DNA of 64,000 bases from Climacteris rufus. Taxonomy: Eukaryota; Chordata; Aves; Passeriformes; Climacteridae. Shown here piece after piece: positions 37,086-50,000 of the stretch (positions within the stretch are counted from its first letter, which is position 1; each line of letters opens with the position of its first letter). The notes under the pieces are model-generated. The model saw nothing but the letters and a program-made list of their open reading frames with translations. It was not told the DNA's origin and did no database searches. Location: NCBI GenBank assembly GCA_013398175.1, contig VZRZ01002579.1:303984-367983 (forward strand), given 5' to 3'. Position numbers and translations under genes: made by a program.

Positions 37086-39027
37086 CTATCTGACTTTATT
37101 GTTGGAGGAACAGTATGAACTACATGAATAGTACTGATCAGAACTGAGGCACTCCACTCTGCGGCAGTGGAGAATCAAGAGATCTACAGTTAAAATAACT
37201 ACCTTAAGCATCCTTAGCTTAAAGTAAGTGTCTTTTCTAATATAATTTGTGGGTTTCCAAAAAACTATCCCAAAGAAGATTTAATTTCAATGCAGCTTTC
37301 AAAAAGTAATTTAAATCAGGACATCAGGGTATTCCAACATTCCCATAGAAAGTGTAATGAAATAATTAATGTCCAGATAGATATCTGAGGCCGTGGCTGT
37401 ATATTTAACTCAATGTATAGTGAGAAATAGAAGATTTGAGTTTTCTTTAATTTACGCTGGTAGAAACTAGAAATTTTCTATATGATGTAGAAGAAATAAT
37501 GACAAGATAACTTCAAAGGTAGTAAACTGAATAATTTCTAATAGACAAGCATCTATTCTGGAAAAAGCAAAATATTTTTATATTTAATTGAGGCTGAGAT
37601 ACAGGGGTAAATGTAATTCTGTACATTCTATAACAGTCCAAACTAACTTCAGTGCTGTGTCTGAAAAAATACATTGTAACTGTAATAATACAACAAATTT
37701 AGGTATCATCACATTAAACCATTAATGCTAAATATGTAAACCTTTATCTATAAAGGAGTGAAGCATTTTTAAAAATCAGGATGACTGAGTTCTAAAATTA
37801 CCTTTGTGCATTTATGCCTGGATGCATCCTTTATTGGCTATCTAAAGTACATGCCATTGAGCATTTTCTAAATATGTTCAGAACTTGTTTCAAAGTCTTT
37901 AAAATTTGTCTTGAAAACTGTGTTTTGTGTAGCACACAGCATTGACATCTGGGAGCACAGTGACTGCTGCCTGCTACCTGGGTATCAGTTAGGTATTTGC
38001 TTTATCTTGGCACAGCATTCCCATCCATCTTTTTTGTTTAATTCTGAGGAGAAGTATTACCTGACTTAGGATAATGGAGCTACACTGCAAAATCCTGGTG
38101 GTTCTTAATTGTTTCCAGTCATATGACACCTTAGTGGAAGATGCCAGTAAATTTTTTCAACATCACTAATTCTGAAAAAAAAAATTATACATTCACTGAG
38201 TTACAAAATTTTACAAATTTTACAAAATTATCCTTCAAAGATGTGTTGTGATTTTGCATGAAATGTATTGCTTAACATTTTTCAGCAAATACATATTACT
38301 GCCTTTTCTCTTTTTTGGAATTGCTTCTTTATATATAGTCATGAAAATAAGTTCTATTATGGAGTAATGATTTTCCACTCTACAGACTTACAGGGTGTGA
38401 GAGAGGTTCTTACTTGTGAACTACAATGTATTTCAGGATTGCTGGCTACAAACACAGAATGTGTTCACCTTGGAGCTGGAGTTATTCTGCAGAATGCATC
38501 AATAAAATAATCTTTTAGCAGCTACCTGTTCCAGCACCCAGGTTGTCTGTACAGTCATCCTGTTTCTCACACACTGGAATAATTTCAGGCATCAGGGTTC
38601 TTTATTGGAATCACGGCCAACCACATTAACATATAATTTCAGGTGATTATAAGTGGAAATAATATTTATAAAATACCTGCCTGACTAAAGGTCATACTGC
38701 CATACAAAAGTCATGTTTTCCTAGGAGATCAGTCAACTACTTTAGTTTAATAAACCATTTGTTGGCAGATTTGTCAAGTGATACTGGTTCTGCAGGTCCA
38801 AGTAGTTTTCTGCCAAGGAAATAATTTCACTGTTTCAGATTACAAGTGCTAAAATTCTTAATCAAAATTTTATTTGGGAATGCCAACCTTGTCCAGTTTG
38901 CTGCATTCTGCTTGAACACACATCTAATGTTCACACAGAATTTGCACCAGAGTGTGACAGCTCTCTCTGCTCTGTCTTTTGCAGCTGTCCAGCCTCATCT
39001 GTGGTTGGTGGCCAAGGGTGTGTTTGA
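37086..39027. other. Noncoding spacer, nothing firm
   Basis: A+T-rich sequence between LTR copy B and the CR1 copy. A short TTACAAAATTTT-type tandem lies around 38201-38228. No gene recognised. Confidence 0.6.
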
Positions 39028-39767
39028 AGGACAACGTCCTGTGATTGGGTCAGGGCAATCCCAATATCAACACAGGCTGGGGATGGACAGATGGAGAGCA
39101 GTCCTGCCCAGAGGCACTTGGGGCTGCTGGTGGGTGAGAAGCTGGACATGGCCCAGCAATGAGCACTTGGAACCCAGAGAGCCAATTGTGTCCTGGGCTC
39201 ATCCGAAGCAGTGTGACCAGCAGGGCCAGGGAGGGGATTCTACCCCTCTGCTCTGGTGAGACTCCACCTGGAACACTGCATCCAGTTCTTGTGCTCTGAG
39301 CTCAGGAAAGACCTGTTGGAGTGGGTCCAGAGAAGGCCACAAAGAGTATCAGAGGGCTGGAGGACCTCTCCTATAAGAAAAGGCTGAGAGAGTTGGGGTC
39401 ACTCCTCTTGGAGAAGAGAAGGCTCCAGAGATACCTTATTGCAGCCTTTCAGTATTAAAGGATGCCTATAAGAAAGATGGGGATAGACTTTTTAGCTGGA
39501 CCTGCTGTGATAGGAGAAGGGGTAATGGTTTTAAATGAAAACACCATAGATTCAGACTAGAGAAAAGGAAGACATTTTTACCAAGAGGGTGGGAAAACAC
39601 TGGAACAGGTTGTCCTGTCCCTGGAACCATTCAAGGTCAGGTTGGTCTGAGCAACCTGATCTAAATGAATGTGTCCCTATTCATTGAAGGGAAGTTGAAC
39701 TAAATGGCCTTTAAAGGTCCCTTCCAATCCAAACTATTCTGATTTTCTGAGTCTATGATTCTATGAA
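39028..39767 (+). mobile_element. CR1 LINE, 3' end (best-preserved copy in window)
   Basis: About 740 bp of a 5'-truncated CR1 in plus orientation. It covers the C-terminal end of ORF2 and the short 3' UTR. Diagnostic blocks in order are 'gggctggggatggacagat', 'ctgctggtgggtgagaagct', 'gtcctgggctcatccgaag', 'ctccacctggaacactgcat', 'aaaggctgagagagttgggg', 'cagcctttcagtattaaagg', 'gaacaggttgtcctgtccct', 'gagcaacctgatctaaatga', and finally 'cccttccaatccaaacta' with the tail TCTATGATTCTATGAA, the octamer-type 3' repeat typical of CR1. Small deletions and frameshifts break the reading frame; for example, the frame at 38846-39259 picks up pieces of the reverse-transcriptase tail in a shifted frame. 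Truncation at the 5' end is normal for CR1 and results from incomplete reverse transcription. The copy is inactive. Confidence 0.95.
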
Positions 39768-42574
39768 ATGTATCTGCTTGGCCAATAGCAAATTGAACTG
39801 GAACAATTTCTGAATCAGTATTTGATTTTAGACAACTGTTAAAATATTATTCTAGTGAGCCTGATGTTCTGAAGAAGTACTGCTTGAAATGAAAACTGTT
39901 GTTTCTGCTTAAACTTGAAGCAGATTGTGTTCCTGCAATACTATGCCCTTGAGTTTAGCATCACAAGATAAAAAAAATAAACAACTTTGGACCACTATGC
40001 CTCTCTTTGAGACCTTTGAGTCATTGGCAGTCTAATTTTGTTTAGTAAAGGAAAAATGCAATCTCTTCATGTGGTTTCTAATTTTTCTACTGAAATAGAG
40101 AGTCGAGTAAGGGGAAAGATCAAAAATTTTCCAGTAAGATATGGTCTAATTAACCATCACTCCATAACTAAGAGACGAAAGCAGTGCCAGAGAATGGTAG
40201 CTCTGAAGAGCATATTATTTTCAAACATCATCTTAAGATTCATGGCAGAAAGTTCCTCAGTAACAAACATGATCAGCCATCACATGTACAAACATGCTCA
40301 CTAGGCAGTGAGTGACACCTCCGTGCTCAGCAGAAGCATCAGGACCAGAGGAAGTGAGTCATGACTCACTATCCAAGGATCAGTGTGAAACAAAAGGGCC
40401 AGCAAGTGAGGTTGACATCTGCAACTATTAGTCTCAAGGGCCCAGAAAAATCTTCTGGTTCCCAGGATGGTGCATTGCTTGTGTTCTTTCCACTTGTGAT
40501 GACTCACATCTTTGTCTTTTGATGCTTACAGACTAGATGATAGAGCCTAGCCACAAACCAAATGGTTCAAAGCAGCTGAAAAAGTGGGGATCTCCTAGAT
40601 CTGATGTTGCTGGTACTTACAATTATTTGGTAAAGAAAGCATAGTTAGCCAAAGATGCACCTAATTATAGTCACAGTAGAAAATCTCATCCTCTGGCAAA
40701 AACTAAACAACCCTCCTGACAGTCAGCTTGCTACACTCTATAGTATGAAATGTTGAACTTCAGTACCAGACAATCCTAAGCTTTCTGTATTTTGTTACCT
40801 GCCAAATAAGGATGAATGAACGAATTTGAGCTTTTTGTGTCTCAAGTAAATTGTTCGAAAATATTTACATTTAGTCCTGCTGAAATTATTATTATTTTCA
40901 CCTTGCCATTTTAATTTGTTAATTTTTAATCTTTTGAAGGAAAGAAATTATAAATATGAGATGTTTGCTCCTGTATAAATGAATGTTTTATACTGGTAAA
41001 AATAATAATTTTTTTTCTTCTTGGTTCTAGTTATTACACTAGTTTCCTGTAATAAGTGAACAAATTGATCCAGCTCATAGTACAGTTGGATATACTGGCA
41101 GTGTGACCATTCAGTGTTAGCACTGAATGATAACACTTGTTGCAGAGACAGCCCACAACAGAGCTGGTGAGAGAGAATGGAGAGAACCATGAGAGTGACT
41201 GCCAGCCACGTCTTTAAGGAATTCCTATTGAATTGTGATTGGATATTTTTTTTCCCAGATTACTTCTTTGAACTTTATCTAATATTATTATGTGGATATT
41301 TTAGAAATGAAGCTTTATGAAAAAGAAATCCCAAACCAAAGCAATCAACCACAAAAAACCAACCAACCAACCAGCCAGAAATCAGGGGAAAAAACCCATA
41401 CAGTTTTAAACCCTTTTATTTTTAAAGAGTGTGAAATATCTGTGACTGATACAGCAGTACTTTCTGAGTTGGTCTTGTGCTACAGTTCCCAGTACATGTG
41501 CCAATGGATACTTTTTCATCTCTTTAACTGTGGCCTAATATTCCCATAACTTTGTTAATGTTACTAGTCTTTTTAAACAGCATTCTGAAATATGTTTATT
41601 TGGAAAATCCACACTCTTCACAACAGTATTAAAAACTCTGAATCCAGGTGATTTCTCTAGCTTTCTTTCTTTTTGCCTCATCAGCCCAGGTAGTTTGTGG
41701 ACTGTAGCCAGCAGTTCTAATAATCAGGATTAATTTAGTAAATTAAGTTTTAGTTAAAAGTTCCAACTGTTTCCATTAACTGTGTGTCTCAGGAAGTATT
41801 TTGAATACGAACATCTGGGATGTTTGATTTGGATTTTTTTTCAAATTAAAGAATCCATTCATTTCTGATTAATTTTGAGGTCTTCATATTTCCTTTGATT
41901 ACAATGGCTCAGTAACAACCTATAATGATGGTTTTAGTTACAGACACACAAAACTAGTATCTTAGTGCCATCATAGCACTGTTAACTGTAAAACACTCAA
42001 AAAGTTAGGATCTTTTTTCAAAGGCATAATTTATTGAATGTGCAGGACATCCTGACTTGGTCTTAGAGCTGATGAGGATGTAGGATTCTGAGATAGTTTT
42101 AGCTGGACTGACAGTTGTTTTCATGTCTGCTACTGACTGTTTTAAAAGACAGTTCTCTTCATCTTGATATTAAGCAATAACAGGTGATTTTTGGGTCCCT
42201 ATTAATGATTCCTTTTTTTTCCATCATAATAATAAATGTTAGAACATAGGGATACAGAAGTCGGAGTAAAAAGTGTTGAAAGCATTTCTGTAATATATTT
42301 TGTAAAGGAGCAAATTTGAAGTATCAGTATTTACCTAAGTTTGGTACGTGCAAATTAAAGTATTTCTGAAGCCTTCCAGGCAAAGAGGCAGTATAGCATT
42401 TCTTGCCCATCCTTTTTCTCTCTGGCATGTCCTGTCCCTCTTGTTTATATCCTTTTGCCTCCAGCTTGATTTTCATGTTCAGAAGCACAAAAGCAGATTA
42501 AAGATAATTTCAGTGCTTTGTATGCATTTCAAGCTTGGAAAGTTAATTATAGGCCTCTCTACATTTCACATCAG
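39768..42574. other. Noncoding sequence with an AP-1-site cluster
   Basis: A+T-rich and without a supported gene. The notable parts are a palindromic double AP-1 motif at 40353-40370, another TGACTCA at 40500-40506, and an AACC-rich short tandem near 41350-41376. Confidence 0.6.
40353..40370. promoter_or_regulatory. 18-bp palindrome with two abutting AP-1 sites
   Basis: AGTGAGTCATGACTCACT equals its own reverse complement and contains TGAGTCA directly followed by TGACTCA, both matching the AP-1 consensus TGA(G/C)TCA. A third copy, TGACTCA, lies 130 bp downstream at 40500-40506. The motifs are read directly; function as an enhancer is inference and not shown by sequence alone. Confidence 0.5.
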
Positions 42575-43060
42575 AGTGTAGCAAGTGCTGTCTGCTTCCT
42601 GAGAGCTGGAGAGCTGGCAGCTGAGAGCAATACCACAGCTAGCTGGGCAGGATTCAGTGAGGCAGTGCCAGTCCCACCACCACTGGCAAGAGAGCAGAAT
42701 GCTAGAGGTAGCAGTCAGCTCCAGTCCAGAGCTTTGGTCATCCAGCAAATGTGTGATGATGGGACAGGTCTGAAGTCTGGAAGCCAGGATGCCAAGCAGA
42801 AGGTCAGGGTGACAATCAGGGCTGGTGATCACCAGGGGGATCCACGGTTGTGAGATGGGTCTGAAGTCAAGCTGTGTGCCAGCCTGTGGGTCAGGTCAGT
42901 GGGTCCAGGGTTGAGCAGGACAAGGCTGTGAGAAGCTGGAGCCCAGCACTGCTGGGGCATCACTGGAGGAGGGACTGATGGCCCCAGAGGGTTTAAAAGG
43001 TATCCTGGGCTGTGAGCAGGGTGGGGGTAGCCCCAGGGGTCCAGTCAGGGAGGGTAAGGT
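42575..43060. other. G+C-rich block of unknown origin
   Basis: Nearly 500 bp that is much richer in G and C than either side, with repeated phrases such as GGTCTGAAGTC (42766 and 42857 areas) and many AGCTGG and GGGTCCAG fragments. A GTTTAAAAGG motif near 42990 could be TATA-like. It resembles LTR or retrocopy sequence in composition, but I found no TG...CA ends with a duplication, no polyadenylation signal and no known family. The frame at 42518-42853 has no recognisable protein content. Confidence 0.4.
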
Positions 43061-43374
43061 GTACTGATGATCTTCAGATGCTGGCATCTCTTGCTTTAGC
43101 AGAATATGGTAAAAAGAGGAATGAAAAGTCTAAGGAATCAGACAGTTCTGTTAGTGTCTTATAAAGGCAAAAAAAGAACACCTGTTTTTCGGACTGCTAA
43201 TGACTAAGCATTCCTTGCTCACCAAGCTTGGAAAAGAAGCCCAGTTCAGGGGAATAAGTGAGGATCCAAACCCTTTCCTTTCCCAGGACCTTTTCAGCCC
43301 ACTGATATCTTTGCCACCCAAGTTTGCCATAAGGTTTTCTCATTGCCCAGTGTTTAATAACAGATCACGTGAGT

Positions 43375-43700
43375 AGAAAACCTGTGACTGTTCAGTTTGG
43401 AGAGGAGATAGATGAGAGGATCATCTGAAAAAGTTTCACAGAATTATGAAAATAATGAAGATGTGACAGACCTGGTCCGTTATATATATGAAGCAGAGGC
43501 CTTTCAAAGGAATCATAGGAGGCTGGTTTAAAGTAAACAAAAAGAACAAAAAATACTTCTTTACACTGTAGGTACTAAACTACTGGCCACTGACACCACA
43601 CACTGTTGTGTGGATGCAGAGAGCATTGGCTGGTTCATTAGGGATTAAATAAATCTGTAGATGACCACTTCATATTCAGAATGTGAGGAGCGACAGAGGG
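43375..43700 (+). mobile_element. Ancient CR1-like LINE remnant
   Basis: The text 'ctgttcagtttggagaggag', 'gaattatgaaaataatgaag', 'aggaggctggtttaaagtaa', 'acaaaaagaacaaaaaata', 'cttctttacactgtaggtac' follows the last part of ORF2 of an old amniote CR1/L3-type lineage, distinct from the bird-specific CR1 at 39.0 kb. It is heavily diverged and has no open frame. The match may continue weakly to about 43880. Confidence 0.65.
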
Positions 43701-43991
43701 TTTATCCCTGTTTTATCTGCTCTGGATGTTGGGAGACTGCAAGGGAAATGCACCTCACAAAATGGCATGGTCACATCCTTTCCATACATATTCACTCATT
43801 CAGCCACTGCTGGGGGCAGACTTCTGTGCTTTGTCCAACAGGGCACTTCTCATGGGCTAATGCTTTGACTCGTCTCCTTAACTCTTTCCCATTACAAGTA
43901 ATCTGAAATCTTCAGGTCCATTGTCTAAATTTAAACTTGTCAGGGAAGTCAAAGAGAGTACGTACACATTTAGCATTAGCAGATTATCACA

Positions 43992-44085
43992 GATTGATAG
44001 AATGGTTAGGGTTGGAAGCATCCTTAAAGATCATCTAGTTCCAACTCTTCTGCCATGGGACACCTCCCACTAGGGCAGGGAACCT
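43992..44085 (-). mobile_element. CR1 LINE, very short 3' end
   Basis: Only about 95 bp of a reverse-oriented CR1 tail remains: 'gatagaatggttagggttgg', 'catctagttccaactcttct', 'gccatgggacacctcccact'. These are near the avian CR1 consensus, so the copy is younger than the one at 43375. It is an extreme 5' truncation. Confidence 0.88.
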
Positions 44086-47000
44086 TCCACTAAAACGTTA
44101 TTATTATGTGATCAGCTGTCCACACTGAAACACTGTATTGTGACCAACTTTCACTGCCCTTAAATCTTCTCTAGCTTCCTATAATGACTTTAAAGTGTCA
44201 TTTACAATGACCTGCTGGAGCTCCATTCTAGATAGGTACTTCAAGTCTAACTATTCAAGTATCCATAATTGTGTGAGACAAATATTCATGACAGAGAGCA
44301 GACAACAGGTGCAGGAAAAAAGAAAAAGGGATGTTGAAGGAAGACTTGTGAACTGCAGAAAAAGAGAAGCAAAATGAACAGTTCATGAAGAGCACAAACA
44401 AAATAACGAGGGTGATGAAGCAGTCATATTCCCCCCACTTCTACTCGAAGCCGTGGGAGACCTTCTCTTCCTAATAAGTGTCTAAGTGTAATTTCCCTAT
44501 ATGTTCTGGCTCTGCATAGTGGAAGCTTTAGGCGTTTCTGTCTTTTAGCCTTGAATCTCTGGGAGGTAGGATTAGACAGCGGCCATCATGTATCAGCTAA
44601 GCAGTCCTGAGATAGGAACAAGACCTATATCCAATCTATGTTCTTCTCATTATGACGTGGCAAGTTAAAAAAGTACACCTTCTTACAATTATTTTACAAT
44701 AAATTGTGTTTAGTGTAAAATGAAACCTGATAAAGCTTCTTAAAGGAGAGTTATTTTTGTGGGTTTCAGATAAGAATAATAACTCCATCTAATCATTTCA
44801 TACAGAGTACAGACTGTGCACCACCATTTATTGGGGAAAAGAATCCCACTACAAACCAACACCTGAAACCCAAAGAAACAGGAGAAAAGAAAGCCTTTAA
44901 AAGAAGTGTTGTATTTAACAAAGTTTTTACCTTATTTAAAACCATTTTATTAGCTTGCATGTTTATTGATTAGATAGAGGAAAATTTGATGAGTTTCTTA
45001 ATTTACTCAGATGGGTAAGTGAATGAGTGAACAAGTAACATGGCTGCTTGCTTTCTCAATCTGCCTTCAGTAATGGGCTAAAGTGGCCTTACTTTTTGCT
45101 GAGGGAAAATATTTGCACAACGAATTAGTGGTCAGCCACTGCATGCAATACCAGGAGTCAGCCATCTGGATTTAGCATCAGGTGCCCAAAGAAAGAAGAG
45201 AAAAGTTCTTTGTCCTGCATAAATCTCTAGAGCAAGTTTTAATCCAGATCCTCAGTTGGATATTGCTTTGGATGCCACAGAAACCTTACCTTCAGTTGTT
45301 AGTTTTGCCCGCTTCTGGATTTGCGATGATCCCAACATTCTGTTCCTATGGTTGGGGTGTTTGTTTTCTCTTCATTTGTCAAAGCAATAATGTCAGAGGA
45401 AATGCTAACCTTCGGTGACCTACAGACATCTTTAAATCTTTCTTGTCAAGCCATATACCATCCCAGAGAACAAAGAACCCTCTCTTCAGTCTCATGCTTT
45501 TGCCAGAATATTTCTATGTTTTCTGGGAGGGACCAGCAGGATATTCAAGGAGAAACTGCCAGATAAGACAAGCTGTCACTTAACACAGATCTTACTAATT
45601 CAGTCAGGTGGGAGGATTTCTTCTGTGTCAGGTAGAACTGCCTTCAAATATAAAGTTTTAATATCATCAGGAGCTACTGTCCAACAAGCATCCACTGAAA
45701 GATTAAGCACTGAATGGGGACAATCTACTAAATCATTAATGCTGCTGGACTCTCTGGCCATCATTCCACAGACACTGATGGGCCACATGGTAAAATAAAG
45801 TTCAAGCACTATAACAGAGATTTCTTACTAGGACCACAACACAAAAGTATTTTTTTTCTAATAATATTACCAGAAATAACTGAGCTGTTATTTTTAACAT
45901 TTTTTATGCCTCTAAAATTATGCTAAAACCATATGACTTGCAAAGTTGAACCTTAAAGACTAATTGCTGTCTTTTTCCAAATGCAGTTTATAGAAATTGC
46001 CAGTATAACTAGGAAACACATACAGTCCCTGTTCCTTGAGTGAGTGCACGCACTTTTAAAAAGTTATTAATTTATTTCTGTCTTCAGAGATACAATGCAA
46101 CATAAGGCAGATAATCAGTGATTAGGAGCCAAAGTTTATGCAAGACTTTGCATTACTTAAGCAGAGAACAAACATTCATATGAAGTGTGCACATCTGTGT
46201 GCAAATCTAATTTCACACCTTGAGATCAAGCTGTACCTCAAGATGTTATGTGTAGAGATATATGTGTTTACATGTTTATTATTACTGTTTTGATTTCCAA
46301 ACTGATAATCTCCCTGGAGTGTTAACTGGTGACACTCTTGCTACTGCAGCCTAAGATGATCTTAAAATTTAATGGATTTTGTATTGTTTTCATGCATGAC
46401 CAGCCACAGAATGCAAAAGATATGTGACTATGTCTTCTAAACCCTTTAGTAAAAGTATCAGATCTTAGAATAATCACAAACAAAAAATTAATATTTTGCA
46501 TTCTTGTGTACATCTTGAAATCTGGCTGCTTTTCTGGAGCAGGTAAATGGCTAGAAAAGAAAAACGATAATTTTTCAAGGAAGCAGGTTAAAACCTTTTC
46601 TTTGAAATGTATTTTATAAAAATAAACATTTTCCTATTATACAGCTAATATCTCTCTGGCACTGTGCAAATGCACAATGCCTCCATTGAAAAGGCCATCA
46701 ATCTGGACATCTATTAGAAATCTCTTTCCTGAATTATTTACACAGCTGAACAGTTAATTTTTTTTTTTTTTTAGATGGGTACCTGCATTTTCAGTGTCTA
46801 TAAATGTAACTCAGGGCTGGCACAACTGAGTTTTCCACAACAAATCTCTTCATAGGACAGTAAGAAGCATGTGATTTATGGTACTCTGTAAATGAATCGT
46901 AAAATGAAAACTGCAGTCCATATTTAGAAAGCATCATATGCTGCCACCAAAGCAAGATAAAATAGTTTTCATGCCAGCTTTGTACTGTAAATTTATTACA

Positions 47001-50000
47001 TCTCAGTTAACTGGGATTCCCTTACCATTCTGTTTCTATCTATAAATTGCAGAGCAAACCAGTTTTCATACATGAATAACAGAATTGCATTAATGTAATA
47101 ATCCAATTCTATACATATGAAATATCATTTGATCCCTTGTTGCAATGCTGCTTCAAATAGTTCCCAGTAGCAGGTAATCAGTGAAAGATACTAAATAGAA
47201 AGGTTCTGTAGCATATTGCTTTGCACAATGATTTCTCAGAAAGATCAAACATGTCAGATATTAAACAAATATCCATTGAACTATTTCCTTTTTGAGAACA
47301 CTTAAAAGATTATGCTGCAGAAATAATTTGCATTTCCTGTAATATAATTTGCAATGTATAAAGTAATGTTAGAAACTCACTTTGAGCTGAACACCCAGAA
47401 GCAAAACTTTATTACAGTATGTTTTCAGGTCAATTGAGGATGAAAGAATAAGGAAAGCATACTCCTAGAAATAATGTTCAGTACTGGGCAGGTCCCATCT
47501 TGTAGCTTCCTTCCCTCAACCTAACTTAGAAGCAGTTGAGGTAAGTGAGACAACAGAGGATTGCCTGTTTTGTCCCTTATAATTTCTGCAGTGTGGTTTC
47601 CTACTCTGTGACAGAAATATACTGTCATTTCTGACTCTCTCCTGAGCTCAGATGTTTTGTGGAAGAATGAGTTCTTTGCCATGAGCACTGAGTTGTGAAA
47701 ACATGACACCACAACACGTGACACATTGATTTTGGAAATTACTGTCTGTGATAAATACATAGAATTTCTTGTTCTACATGCATTATCTTGTTCCGTATTT
47801 GTTAGTGAAGCAGACAATGGCAGTCACTGCACGTGCAGTGATGTTTTGGAATTACTGATGCCTAACTACATAAATTTTCTCAGGTATGCATTTCTCTGAA
47901 CTCTGCCACTATGTGCCTCATTTAGAGGTTGACTTTATGGTTGCTTGACAATAACCACCGTTGAAAATCATGGGCAAAGAAACACACATTTAGTGGGTGA
48001 GAATACATGGAATTTTTTTCACCATGACATGGTTATTTTAGAAAAACTGCAGCATGAGTTTTAGTGTTTATTTTCTATTTGTTTCTGTCTCCAATTCACT
48101 TCTATGCTCACAATGAATAAATTGCTTGTTCTGGGAAGACACTAACACACACTTTTTCTCCCAAATCCCCCAAATCCCACATATTCATGAAGAAATTGAA
48201 AAAATTATTTAAAGCCACAGAGATAGACTGCTGAAAATTAAACAGTCTAAAATACTACACAAAAAGTCTACAGTGTTTCCAAACACTTATAAGAAATATT
48301 TGTCCATGAGAACTCAGAGGATGTGTCTTTTTTCCTGCTCATGTCCCCTCTAAGTTAAGCACCGACAACACTGACAAGGAGGATGTATGTTGCAGAAGCT
48401 GAAGCAAGCAGAGGATGGTAAAGTTTTAGCAGCAAAGCAATGCCTGGGTAGTAGTTGGCCTGGAAGTCTGGACCTATGCATTATTGGATTAAATGTGAGA
48501 ATGGAATGATGTTGGTCCTGGAACCTAAAAGTGACTGGGCAGACATGCATGGGCACAGGGTAAGGTCAAGAAAGTGGGAGAAAAAGAGGACAAAACAAAT
48601 GAAAGTCAGATTTGAGTTGCAGGAGAAGAAATGTCATTGATGGGGTTGGCAAACTAGGCTTATAAATCTCTATTTGTTTTATAACCCGGTGGTTGACTGT
48701 TTTTCTCTCCTGATAAAGTATTATATAAATTTCATTTTTCCTATGCTGAGAAAAGACTCAGAAATATAGCTTCTGTTTTTATTTTTTGGCTATACATCCT
48801 AGTCATTATAGCCTTTCAGAGAATAGAAGCACTACGCTGTAGATTAGGTGTCTGCTGAGTGGGACAAGTCAAGCAGACAAATAGAGTTCTGGGCTATGAA
48901 GCCCAGTTTCAGGGAGACACCTCATCCAAAAAGGAAAGGAGTGCAGACCAACCACTCTATTCAGTGTTTCACTGTCATTTATCTCCATTCTGCATGTCTG
49001 ATGTTGTGCCTCAGATCCCCCTTTTACAGAAGTTGGAGGAAAAATGGAGATCTAACTTAAATTTTCTCTCCTAAGCCACATGCCTAATTTATAACCCTTT
49101 TAGTGTCAGCAGTAATAGCTAAATCTCATCTGAACCTTAGTGCTTGCATATAAATATTATTACTCCACAACTTTTTGGCAAAGGCAGGGATAGAAACCTA
49201 TTCTCTAGGGGAACATGTAACTCCTTAGTCAAACGACCTTATTCTGTTAATCTCAGCATTTCTGGCTTCTTTCCCTGTGTTTCTTCTTCTTGATGACAAG
49301 TTATGCAGAGGGCTCTGCATATGAGATGCCTTCATTTGTGACACTTTGTTCCACATCCTTCCTCCATCCCCTGCAAAAAGAAAGCAGGATTCTTGCACAG
49401 GTAAAAGGAAAAATTGTGTGATCTTGTAAGCAAAGTCTGAATTATAGTACTTGGGATCAAATCAAAATTGTATAGACAGATTTTAATTTTTAAATTTTTT
49501 TAAATATAGGTTTACAACATGAATTATGTGATCTTAAACCATTCTATGTGATGACTGTGAATATTTACATTGGTTTTTATATTGGATTAACTTTCTACCA
49601 CCTCCCTTTCTTACCACTCAATTGTACACTCTATAACATACAAGCATATAGCATGTTTTTGCATGAATTTCTTTCAAAATAAATTCAATTTGGATTTAAT
49701 TAATTCATTCTACACCAAAACGGCCATCAGTATAGCATCTTCCTTTGCTTATTTAATTTGAACAGCAGTGGAAATGCCATACAATGAAGACAGACATGAT
49801 GTGATTTTTAGTCCTGTTTTCTTGGGTTTACCTGTAAATTTTTTATATCACTTGGATTTTAAAGGAAGCAATTTAAAAGTAACTCTAGCTTGACCAGAGT
49901 ACTTGTCACTACATGTGACACATGCTGCTTGTGTCACAATTTTATGATGTCAATGTGTGCCTCATGTACATAGAAATGAGCTATCAGCCTTGCTAGCTAT

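Noticed and set aside
38846..39259. 137-codon plus-strand frame as a host gene
   Set aside because: Its second half is decayed CR1 ORF2 in a partly shifted frame, and the first half has no recognisable content.
45600..45809. 69-codon minus-strand frame with moderately protein-like text
   Set aside because: No family recognised and too short to distinguish from chance without conservation data.
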